Positions 1-11,200 of a stretch of 64,000 bases of DNA are shown here, in pieces. This DNA comes from Watersipora subatra (lineage: Eukaryota; Bryozoa; Gymnolaemata; Cheilostomatida; Watersiporidae): contig NC_088717.1 of assembly GCF_963576615.1 (NCBI RefSeq), forward strand, positions 55,197,526 through 55,261,525, in the 5' to 3' direction. The position numbers were made by a program, and so were the translations under genes. The stretch's first letter is position 1, and every line of letters starts with the position of its first letter. Under the pieces are notes generated by a model. The model saw only the letters and a program-made list of their open reading frames with translations. It had not been told where the DNA came from and did not search any database.

Positions 1-127
1 TTGCTTCTGTTATAATAGCATTGATGATAGTAGAAATAATAATAATAGAATGGAATCCTTTCGATTTAAGCTGAAGCCCAGGACTATTAATCTTTTCAAT
101 GGTAACACTGCGATAAAATACTTCATA

Positions 128-645
128 GTAATAATAATGATAATTGCTGTTGCAAGTGTTGTCTTCAGCTTTCTCACTTGTCAAAAACGCACAAGAGAAG
201 TAAGTGGCTTGTGGAAAACATCTACATCAGTGATACCTGTGGTGGTGGAAGCACTGGGAGTTGATCCGAAACTACAAGACATCTTGGGAATGTTGGATAC
301 CAAGGAGGTAGACAAAGTGCAGTTCTCTGCCCTACTAGGACCAGCACCTTTTTTCAGAGACCACCTTTTTTATTTCTATTATAATAATATTAGTAATTGT
401 AATGATAATACATGAAGTGCAAAAAAGGATACAACAAACTATTGACCAGATTTACAAGGGAACAATCGGAGAAGGAATACGCAGACGCAAACATCGAGAG
501 TAAGGAAAACCACCGTAAAGACAAGCCCCTGCATGAAGAATGCTCAAAGATTGTACATAAAGATGATTCAAAGGAAACATTGGTATGGTTGAAGCATGGA
601 TATATAAAAAAGGAAACAGAAAGATTCATCACAGCAACACAGGAC
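128..645 (+). mobile_element. LINE-type retrotransposon fragments, out of order
   Basis: Two ORF pieces read like the region after the reverse transcriptase domain of invertebrate LINEs. At about 180-360, LWKTSTSVIPVVVEALG...DKVQFSALLG resembles the LINE C-terminal block (VIPVVIGALG...QKTALLG). At about 510-650, KPLHEECSKIVHKDDSKETLVWLKHGYIKKETERFITATQDQ resembles the block that normally lies N-terminal to it. Here the order is reversed, so these are two copies or one rearranged copy. Both are broken; no RT core is visible. Family recognition is from memory of the motif only. Confidence 0.55.
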
Positions 646-655
646 CAACACGATG

Positions 656-930
656 GAGGAAGGCCCAGATAAAAAGGTGAGGAGGAACATCACTGTCCAG
701 GATGTGCTATGACAGAGGCCCAGGTAGAAAGGTGAGGAGGAACATCACTGTCCAGGATGTGCTATGACAGAGGCCCAGGTAGAAAGGTGAGGAGGAACAT
801 CACTGTCCAGGATGTGCTATGACAGAGGCCCAGGTAGAAAGGTGAGGAGGAACATCACTGTCCAGGATGTGCTATGGCAGAGGCCCAGGTAGAAAGGTGA
901 GGAGGAACATCACTGTCCAGGATGTGCTAT
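656..930. repeat. 55-bp tandem repeat, five units
   Basis: Five near-identical 55-bp units (656-710, 711-765, 766-820, 821-875, 876-930) centred on ACATCACTGTCCAGGATGTG. Almost no divergence between units 2-5, so a recent expansion. It starts inside the end of the LINE-derived ORF. Confidence 0.95.
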
Positions 931-1481
931 GACAGAGATGAAACAATGTTTCACACACTCAGTGACAGAAACTGTCACAAACTGAGTATGGAAAACAAGA
1001 TGACAAAGTGACTCAACCTGAACAGTTGAAACCTCTTCAAGAAGTATAGATTAGAACACGCTCTCAGGTAGTATGCACATACAGGTTTGGAGAAAGGCAA
1101 AAGAAAACTGGTCCATTTGGTCTGTAATTAGGGATGATGCCACTACCATGTATCTTGTTATCATGGCATCGTGTATTTGTAGCTTTGTCCTGGTTTTATT
1201 AATGCCTCTGTTGATGCCTCTAAAATGCCTTTTGTAAGCCATACATAGGTCGCTTCCATATCAGTATATATTTCTTCTAGCAGTTGTCTGTAGAGCTAAC
1301 CGTGGATTGATCTTCCATTATAGCCATGATAATTTTGGTTTTATGTGTATTGTATAGCATTAAACAATTTTAACATGTTGGCTTCCTTTTTTAACTTTTC
1401 TCCTTTTGTCATAGAAAATCATTTTTCTAGTACTGTTTCCCTATTGATCTTAGCACCAAGACACTCTGAGGTCTTTTCACA
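931..1481. other. No gene seen
   Basis: Unique-looking AT-rich sequence between two tandem arrays. No convincing ORF, RNA gene or element end. Confidence 0.5.
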
Positions 1482-1828
1482 TATACAGTGTATCTATGTA
1501 TAAACAGTGTCTTTTAGTGTATACAGTATCTCTAAGTATATACAGTGTCTCTAGGTATATACAGTATCTCTAGGTATATACAGTATCTCTAGGTATATAC
1601 AGTGTCTCTAGGTATATACAGTATCTCCAGGTATATACAGTATCTCTAGGTATATACAGTATCTTTTGGTATATACAGTATCTTTAGGTATATACAGTAT
1701 CTCTAGGTATATATAGTGTCTCTAGGTATATACAGTATCTCTAAGTATATACAGTGTCTCTAGGTATATACAGTATCTTTAGTTATATACAGTGTCTCTA
1801 GGTATATACAGTATCTCTAGGTATATTG
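1482..1828. repeat. 19-bp minisatellite
   Basis: About 18 copies of a 19-bp unit, GTATATACAGTATCTCTAG, with recurring A/G variation (GTATC/GTGTC). Unit length equals that of the much larger array in ALDH2 intron 1, though the sequences differ. Confidence 0.92.
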
Positions 1829-2429
1829 GCTGCCAGTCAGTCAAAAACTCAAGTTTTCATCTGATTGTCTGATTACAGGCAGCAACCAATCAGATTCCTT
1901 GTTGTATGCCACTATCTTGATAGAATAATGACATTTGCTTCAGTCTGCGAAAAGGACCATACGAAGTGCAGACACGCAACGGAATGTGCTAGCTAAGCAA
2001 TGTGAAACTACCACGGAATGTTAGTATCAAGTTCCCTTAGATATTTCTGCACCCCATTTTCACTCGCGTTTTAGTGCAATAGAAGGTCTATTAACATATC
2101 CAGAAACCATATCAACTACTATTGGGTAAAGTAGCAGGACAAAATTTTTCTCATGTGCATGAGTCGGTAGTCGATATATATTTTGAAGATAAGTTACTGT
2201 AGGAATTTTTTTAAATCCTGCTTTGTAGGAATGGCTGCCTTTGAATGAAAACTTTCTTAGCAGGAATGTTTTTTAGTTGACACCAAATAGTTTGTTCATA
2301 TTATTCACTACAGACGAATTTTGTTGAATTGCCTGCCATATAGCATTAACCTAAATTCAATCTATAAAGATAATAAATTTTTTTGTGTTTAGTGACTATT
2401 CGACAGTCTACGAGGATTTAGAAGGCCAC

Positions 2430-3075
2430 TCACGTCAAATTTCAAAAAATGTTATCACATAGTATAGATATTATTTTATCATTTGAGTTTTGTTTGTTGT
2501 TTCAAGTGATCTGATTGCCAGGATGTTTCATGGTTAAAATTGACAAAGTTTGCTCGCAGGAAAAATGAACAGCAGAAATCTATTTCTCCAGTAATTATGT
2601 CAATAGTCACACTTCCTGTTTGTCCTTCTTGTTATGACATCGGTATGACTGCATTCAAGTTGCAGTAGTACATGTCTCTATAGGCATATATTTTATTTTG
2701 TATTCGCTCATGATTGTTGGGGTAAAATGTCAAGTATAGCCTCAGATACATTGCTGTAAATGTTTCAAATAATTTAAAGATAGGTTGGTTAGAAATTGTC
2801 ATAGATATAATATAATAATAAGGTATATACATGTATATCTATGGAAATTGTCCATTGTTTCCCTCTAAATGCTGTGTGAACATGTGGGCACCCAATGCTG
2901 ATGGAACCATATATTTATCACTTACTAGATGAATATCCTGCATCGCACGAATAAATCAGATCACATTAGCGGTCAGATCACCTAAAACAACAAATAAAAT
3001 CTCAAATGATACAACGATATATATAATTTTTGATAAAATCTTTTAAAATTTAACATCAGTGACCCTTTAAACTTG
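2430..3075. mobile_element. Fold-back element family, diverged copy 1
   Basis: Left arm (about 2440-2560) contains GATCTGATTGCCAGGATGTT; right arm (about 2965-3065) is the reverse complement in diverged form (GGTCAGATCACCTAAAAC...GATAAAATCTTTTAAAATTT). The same arms recur at 6755, 13700, 20010, 28830 and 58050. Confidence 0.6.
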
Positions 3076-3287
3076 ACCTTGGCCCTTAAACAGCTACGAG
3101 TTTATATCAGGTAGCTTATCAGAATAAAAAGATGTGAAGGTTAGTGCACTATATACTCATGTACTATGAGTACATAATCTCATATATTCACACTCCATGT
3201 ACAAAATGCTCGACAACTGTTTCATGTCTACTGCGTTCAGCCAGATGGTTGTGCATTATACATGCCATTCACGTTATTCCTTTTCAG

Positions 3288-3398
3288 TTTCTGACAAGCA
3301 GATTTGGTGTGATGGATGATGAGCTTGCTCGTTGCTATATACTCAAAGCTTGGGGTAAACTTAATCTGAAAATATTGCCAGCTTTTCTGGGACAAGTA
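3288..3398 (+). other. Unassigned exon-like ORF
   Basis: A phase-0 open stretch of 37 codons (FLTSRFGVMDDELARCYILK then AWGKLNLKILPAFLGQV) preceded by a good acceptor (ATTCCTTTTCAG) and followed by a consensus donor (GTAAGT). The family is not recognised and no partner exon was found, so it may be an exon of an upstream gene, a lost element or chance. Confidence 0.25.
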
Positions 3399-3759
3399 GT
3401 AAGTGCACTTGAAACTGAGCGAGGCACTGGCTTTACAAATGTCCAATGTACAGCATATGCAATTCTTTGTGTTCAGCATCTGGTGACTTTTAGGTCTGCC
3501 AACATTTGACAAACGTTGATATGACTCCTCAACAATTGTTTGGCTAAAGCCCAAATTAGTAATACTTCAGAGAGAAATACTCGACTGCTGAAAGAGTAAA
3601 CCGGAGGATCTAGAAAACAGCAGGACAGGATAACTCCTGCTGGCTGCTTTCCTTTAGATTTTCCGGTTTTTTCTTTCATTTCTTCTTTCATCTTCCGGCT
3701 GAGTGCTTCACTCAAACTAGTCGTCTGCCAAATTATTTTACATTTAAGGTTTAGAAAGA

Positions 3760-4480
3760 CTGTATTCTCCACAAAATAAGGCGCACTTGAAAGCCTAAAA
3801 TCATTTTTATAAAATCGACTTTATATCTTTTAATACGGTGCACCCTGTATGTGGACTGGGTTCCAAAATCGATTATACATCCTTTAATACCGACTGATTC
3901 CACTGAGCTCTGAAATTTGTTGCGTGCTTTGGGAAGTGCACTACAATCACCATTCAGCAGAACATTTCGTCACAAAACAATAAAAACTCTGGCAAAACTC
4001 CTGCAAAGGTATAAGCAAAGGTGTGCTGTTAAGCGCTTTTCATTTGTTTAAGAAACCCCTAAAATGGCGTGGTTAACATGCTGCGCTTATGAGGCTCAGT
4101 TTCAATTGGAAGACAGGGTGGGAGAAGTTATGCAACCATATGCAAATGGATTGTGGGCACATAGGCTAAGGCAAAACCGGCCTCTACTGTCAGTTTTCGA
4201 GAAAGCTGGAATCGATGTTGAACCGCAACCGGCCTGCGAGTCTGACTCAGATGATGATGAGGAGAAACTCGGAATGTTGGACAGAAGAATAAATGTTTTA
4301 TCTAATGAAATTCTTAAAGTTTACAGTTTTGCCTTTGTTGTTGTTTTTACATGTTTTATAATATGAGTTATGATATGGTGCGCCTTATAAATTGGTTATG
4401 TACAGAAATAGGCCAAGGAATTGAGACTGCGTCTCATCATACGACACACCCTGCGTGGTCTCATGGTGCGGAAAACACAG
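3760..4480. mobile_element. TIR element with acidic-tail ORF (pogo/Tigger-like)
   Basis: Imperfect terminal inverted repeats: CTGTATTCTCCAC at 3760 and its counterpart GGTGCGGAAAACACAG ending at 4480. Subterminal AAGGCGCAC / GGTGCGCCTTAT boxes are also inverted. An ORF at 4064-4366 encodes an aromatic/Arg segment then SVFEKAGIDVEPQP and an acidic run ESDSDDDEE, like the C-terminal part of pogo-type transposases. Family assignment is tentative. Confidence 0.45.
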
Positions 4481-5084
4481 TACTTTATATTATAACCATT
4501 TAACATTCATTTTTTGCTATAAAGTTTACGTAAAACAAGAATAGATTAGTAGATATTTAGAGGAACATTTATCACATAATATACACAAGTGACATGACCC
4601 ATTTATTGACCTATTTAATGTGGCGGCTGCCATTTTTTGCAAATCGTCTATTTTATGATTAAGAAAGGTGCAATAAGATTCCAAAGCGTTTTACTATCAG
4701 TTGTTCCATAAGAATTTCGTATTAGTGGTGCAATTAACTGAATACAAAAGTTGTCTTCCCGTTATAGGCATAAATGTATGAATGGCTACCTCCTCATTGG
4801 CTGAAGGAGCATTTGCCTGATGAAGCGCTGATAGCGTGTGATTATGAAGGAGGTGTTCAGTTGACAAGCCTGCTTCACACCCGACACTAGTTTACCTTGT
4901 TGTCTCTCCATCTTTATATTCAGACTCGGCTAGCGTGTGGTCACTTGCGAACTTGATGAGCATTACCTTTGTTTGTAAGAATAGCATCAAAACTTTTATC
5001 AGCGAATAGAGGATTTAAAAAAAAAAGTATTTCTTATTTCATGCAAATCGGATATATAAGAAATATTTAGGACGTCATTCCGCA
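4481..5084. other. Upstream flank of glypican
   Basis: No ORF or element recognised. It should contain the glypican promoter or 5' UTR. A TATATAAG stretch at about 5052 is the only core-promoter-like motif. Confidence 0.4.
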
Positions 5085-5280
5085 ATGAGGACTCGTGGGT
5101 GTCTCTGTCTGAGGAACATGTCACCATACTGGATATACATGGCAGCCACTCTGCTCTTCACATTTGGCAGCAAACAAGCAGTGGCTAGAGCTACTTCACA
5201 GTGCGAAGAGGTGAAGGAGGCCTACACTGGTATGGGCTTCAGCCCTCTTGATGTGCCAAAGAGCAGCATTGCTCTTAAAG
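5085..5280 (+). CDS. Glypican exon 1: signal peptide and first cysteine
   Basis: Encodes residues 1-65 plus the first base of codon 66; donor GTCAGT. A hydrophobic stretch (ATLLFTF) precedes a likely signal-peptidase site near residues 34-36, then the first conserved ectodomain cysteine (C40, context SQCEEV) and the helix ending in ALKG. A TATATAAG stretch lies only about 26 bases before the ATG; it would leave almost no 5' UTR, so a TATA-box role is doubtful. A non-coding first exon upstream cannot be excluded. Confidence 0.93.
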
Positions 5281-8200
5281 GTCAGTAGAAATAGTTAGAC
5301 ATCCGAGTGCATTTCAGCTCGATATTCTCAGTATAGTTTCTCTACTTGAAACAGACCTACAAATATGACTTAAAACAGACTTAAAACTTCACAATTCATA
5401 ATTGAAACAGACTTACAACTATGACTTAAAACAGACTTAAAACTTCACAATTCATACTTGAAACAGACTTACAACTATGACTTAAAACTTCACAATTCAT
5501 GTAAGCGCTAAGATGCAAATAAAACAGCAATAGGCTTTTGCAATATTTATGAGCTAAACCATGTTACCTGTACTTTCAGAGGTCAATTTTTATTCATTGT
5601 GGGGTGAGCTCTCTGGCAACAGCTTTTAATTCTCCACCTTTTCTAACCACATCAAACAGCCAGTCTAATTCAAAATCCAGAAAACTGCACTTGTAAGGGG
5701 AAACTTGGCGGTAATTGTTTTTCAACGAATTAATAATTCAAAGATATTTTGTAATATATTTTAAAAGGCATTTTTATGACCAAAATTGGTATTATCTCCG
5801 CTCATCAAATATTGCTGTAGCCAATCGTACAATTTTATTGATAAGTTTCATCAAGAAGTGCAATAACGACCTTAACTTTAATCTATGCACATTTCTCAAG
5901 GCTATTAAACACCAACCGATAGATTATCTCTCGCTATTCAAAGACTGTCTCTCAGCTAAGCTTCCCAAGCATGCCTGGGCCCATCAAGCCAAGCGCACAG
6001 ACACCTTTAATCTCACTTGAAAACATCCAAACTAACAAACTTGGTTCATAAACCTTCATCTCAAACAACGCCACGCTAAGTACGCATGATTTTCGTAAGG
6101 GTTTAAGATCGCGCACTAAAGAGTCGACCAGCCTCTCCTATAACAATATTTGGAGAACCTGCTCCGCTACAAAACTTAACGTAAATCATATTTGATTTCC
6201 ATTATGAGCAATAGAGTAAATTAATTGAGATTTGTTAAAGCCGAGGGGATCGACGAATGAAAAGTGATATGTGTAATCCAACCGCAGCAGTATATAAACA
6301 ACGAAGTTTTTGTTCTTTACAATCGCAGGTGCAACTTTTAGTTTCACCATTTAGCTAATCGATTTGGTTGGGTACAATAATCACGTAAACAGACAAATTA
6401 ACTTCCATTCACATTTCAAACCTTCCCTCTTGTTATACACGATCTTGATAAGGGTCTCTAGCTTTCCAACACAATGGACCAAACAAGACAGTAAATGCTT
6501 TTTTGTACAAGCGTTTGACTTAAGCAAATTGAAACAGCTCTAACGCAGGCCAAAGTGTTCATTTAAATCGCAGTAAATTGCTACAGCGCAGCAGTTCAAA
6601 ATATCTGGCAGCATGTGTTGTTCAAACTTGACGTCAGACAGCGACCGGGAAGACAACTTCGGTGCAATTTAATGAATTATGAGATCCTTCCAATCCTCCA
6701 ACCCCTCTTGCAATAGAGCATATTGAGTTTAAAGATGGATTTACACAAAAATCGAATAGATTTTACCAAGAAGTGTCGGTATTTTTCTATCATTTGTGAT
6801 TGTTGTTGATGTTTGATGTGATCTTATTGCCAGGATTTTTCAAGATTAAAATCGACAAAACTTGATCACGATTGAAACAGTCAGAAAAAAACATGCCGAA
6901 ATGATGTCACTAGTTGCTATGGTAGCTTTAAGTGCTATATGTATCGGCTATTGCGTTCAAGTTGCATCGTAACATGTCTCTATTCTGTCAGTCTCCTTGC
7001 AACAACAGACGTCATAATCACATTTTTGCTTGGTCTGAGCATTTTAATCTTGACCAAGTTTTGTCAATTTTAATCTTGAAACATCCTGACAGTCAGATCA
7101 TCTCAAACATCAAAAACGATTGCAAATTATAGACAAATACCGATACTTTCTGGTAAAATCATCTAAAACTCTGTGCAAGTTCTGCTTTAAACCGAAAAGG
7201 TTATCCAAAGCAAAAGCATGATTTACTTCATTATTGCCTGATCACCATGTAACATGTTGGCCTCCCCTAATGACTCACAGACAAACATAATCACCAGCTA
7301 CAAACATATACCTTCAGACATCCGGCTAATTATAAGGTAGGGAGCATCTCCTACCTCAAGCGCATGGCTGCAAGCATTGAGCTCTAAGCTAATCCACCAT
7401 TACATTGAGGTCTACACTCATATTAGTATTCATAATAAAATGCAAGGCTGTCTAGATGAAGGCCCGAAGCCAACAGACTGTTAGATATTCGTGTTACATA
7501 CATGTAGTTAAACAAACTGTCAGCTGCTTTCAGAGCCGCTGCCAATATCTGTTGCTGCGCTCAATCACTTGTCGGCAATGAGAGCTGCTTTAGATGTTAA
7601 AAGTGAACCTTGATGAACAAGCACCTGCTAGAACTTGCTCATCACATCCCTGTCATGCTTTATTTTTCTATTTCACTTCTTTATATTAGTCTTGTTTTAT
7701 TATCTCAAATTCAGCCATTTATAGACTGCGCCTTTGCTTGTTTCATCTCCATGGCAACCAAGCTCTTCCCCACATTCTTTAACCCATTTAATTGTCTCAA
7801 GGTTGATGGATAGGTCATATCTTGTTGGTCAGATGTTAGTCAACCGTGTGAAATCCAGATCGTACTTGTCTAAACCCGTTAGGTACAAATATGTTATATT
7901 TTCTTACCAATAATAACACTAGATCGTTGAAGGCACCTTGAATAGTGATTGGCGTCTAGTAGTGATATCAGAATGCTAACGAGTTGATGAGTCTAGGTAT
8001 TCATAGAATAAGATTGCAAGTGGCAGGCTATTTAAGTAGATTACACCCTCAACTGAATGAAAGTATGGCTCAAGTAGGAAACCATAATATTGTTATGTAA
8101 ACATTTTAAGGCTAAATTATTCTTATTAATGAACTACTTCTCACAGCGCTAAGGCCTAGTTTGTGCCGCGAGACATTTATCTGTGTGTTACTCTGCAATT

Positions 8201-11200
8201 GAAACCTTATCATTATTTATATTACCATTAGAAGACCGTTTGCTGCCATTAGTCTAAAACTCTTAGCGGGTATGTCAGCCATTGAAAGGTGATAACATTT
8301 GAGTTTGGATAAACTTAAGGAAAACATGCCGCGAGTTGTCGGGGACGAGATTAACTCTGACTCACGAATTGAAAGGAACTTTTGTCTTATTGTCTGCTGA
8401 CCATGACGAGCAGGAGATCTCTATGAATAAAAGAAAACACTGCTACTTTACCTTCTGTTCAAACAATGACATCCGTCACTGTGGGCCTTTCACTGAATGC
8501 TTGTCGAGTGAGTCACAAACATCGGAGCATCTTTTCACGACTCTAACATTTCATTTTGCCCCAAAGGCTCACTCTTGAGTCACAAAGAAGACCATGAATG
8601 CTTAAGAAAATGTACAGCGGTTCCAACTGTTCCATTTTTAGCTCATGGAGAATTTTCATACATAGTCAACTACCAATTTCATTGTTCAGTTTGGTGAAGC
8701 TATTGCTTTTCCCTTATACTATATAAAATAGCTTTGGTATGCCTTGGTCCAGTTTTTAAATAATTTATCTTGTTTGACCTGATACTTACCATATTTGTCA
8801 GTACGCTTTACATTCTTGTTGAATATTGAACTGTTCATAATATAATTAAATTCGGCTTTACCAAGCTGCCCAGTGAGAGTTCACTGTAATAGACATCAAA
8901 TGAGCCTTTTTATCAATGAAAACTTGTATTAAAAATAAATAAATGTATTTTTATTACCTTTTATAAAGTTTGTCGCTTTTTTGTGATAGGCTGCAAGCGT
9001 TCGCTTGGATTAAAGTGACAATCACTTCTGAGCTAAGCAAAAAATCTTAAATCTGTAAAACACTTGGCATCCTAGAAACTAATGCTGAAGAACCTGTCTA
9101 GACATGCCATACCTTATCGTTACAGAGAGCCTTAAATATTTGCTGGCTCGGCTTGATTAGAGTCCAGCCACGCGTGTGGATTTGGAATGCTCTATGGGGA
9201 CAGTTTGTATATGTTAAACATAACAGCCTAGAATAGGTAATACGAGTAGTTGGAAATTGATAACAAACATAAATTCAAGCTAGTTAACACCCGCTGCTCA
9301 GACCCAACCAGTAGCCATTATTAGGACTGTTCTTTGATCGTACGAGGTGAATGCTAATCTCATACATTGATACGCCGATGAAAAGAGCAGTTCTGGTTCT
9401 CCATTGTACTTTACTACACAACCGTTAGAATACCATCTGAAAAGCTTCTCTTGTGTTTTCCATGCGTAAAGTATACAACGCCATCATGAATGGTTGAAAT
9501 GCCCTAAAAGCTCTCGCAAACAAATATCCATTCTCCTTTGATCATGGCCTGTCGGCTTTCATGCAATGCCTAGAAGCAAATGGCCTTGTATCGTGCCATT
9601 GAATAGTGAAATGTTAAACTCTCTTGGGAGTAAAATACATGCTGACAGATGCCCTATTCATTTGTTTTTCATTTTCTTCGCTCGTAATTGTCCCTCATGA
9701 GTCCTTCACGCTGCCATAAAATTATGAACAGTTTCTGAAGGGTACAAAATGTAACAACTAATTTTGAGATGCTTACAGTCGAAAGCCAATTCTTGATTCC
9801 TCGCAGAATTAAAGCATGACTTACAGTTAAACTTACAGTTATATTAACAGTTGTACTGTACTTACAGTTAAACTTACAGCTATACATACATTTGTACTTA
9901 CAGTTATACTTACAGTTATGCTAAGCTGTGCAACTAGAGGCCAATAAGGTGTATATGTAAACTTTCCTTTAGAAACCTAGTAAAAGTTTCATGCAGGAGA
10001 GTATCAACTCATGTTTGAAGCTTTTTGTAAAGAGAACAAAGTTGTCAGGGGCTAAGAATACACAAGCCATTATTAATGGCTAGCAAGCTGTCTTCCGAGA
10101 CAAGCCATTCTTGCGTAACGTTATATTCTGCTGGAAGACCTTAATTTATGCTTATCATAATAAGCCATAGAACTGCCTATAGTTGTGGTAGACAGTGGGA
10201 ACAGGTACAGGATAGTAGCAATGGTGGATACCAGGTCCTCTTTGGCTGTTTTTAGGAATACCTTTTCTTGTCATTTGTGCAGAACAGACAACAGACGGCA
10301 ATGTAAGGTCACTAACGCTTTAAACCAGGCCCCTCTGTTCAGCAGGAATACTGTTGGCTTTCTAATACATTATTATATTATACTAGTATGCTGGCAGTAG
10401 CATGTATCGTGAGAGACTACCAGGTGTAATGGTTATATGCACAATTATTCTTCAAATCGGTAAGGTGGTCGAGTGGTGCAGTTGATAGAGCGCCTGGCTG
10501 CAAGATGAAATATCTGAGTTCAAATCCTACGCAAAGCAGTTTTCTTTTTTAATTCTATTAGGACGGACATACGGACAGACAGACAGATGTACATGGCTCT
10601 TGTTATTGTAAAGATTACTTAAATGGCAATAACTATAATAATAATAATTTTCTTTCCAACGAAGATGTTTACCAAATTATGCCATAGTACAAAAAGAATG
10701 GCACCAGTTAGTCAACAAAATCAAATAAATAGTTTGACCTAAATTGTTCAAAATACCTTTTTCTGCTAAGAGAACGAATATTGGGAGAAAGATAACTAGA
10801 GCAGATAGCAATTATATTTTTGCTATACTTTACGAACAAGAGATATTATTTGTTATGTAAAACCTTTTCGCTTGTAAATCAACCAATGAAAATGTGTCTC
10901 GTAGTTGGAAATATTCTTATATTAATGGCTGGCTTGGTAACTTAGAATGCAAAAAGTACATTAGTCACTAATAGACCCAGCCAATGAAATGCAAGTGAAG
11001 CAAAAGCATTTGGAACAATACTGCTAGACCTAGTATCTGTTCCTTCAGACATTTGCGCTGACGATGGTGGGTGAAAAGCATTTGTATAGTGAAGCCTTAA
11101 TATGTACTAGAGCTCAGGCAGCCGCCTTGAAATATGATAAAAACCTGTATCTTCTCAAACACTGTGTGTACTATACGCTTATCTTATATTATATAGTCCT

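Noticed and set aside
3237..3772. Minus-strand ORFs overlapping the orphan exon
   Set aside because: The minus strand lacks splice context and the protein has no family-like features; the plus-strand reading is the better candidate.
5052..5059. TATA box for glypican
   Set aside because: Only 26 bases from the start codon, which would leave almost no 5' UTR; the region is AT-rich, so the match is weak evidence.
10461..10535. Functional tRNA gene
   Set aside because: A and B boxes are present but acceptor and T stems do not pair; it fits a tRNA-derived SINE head.
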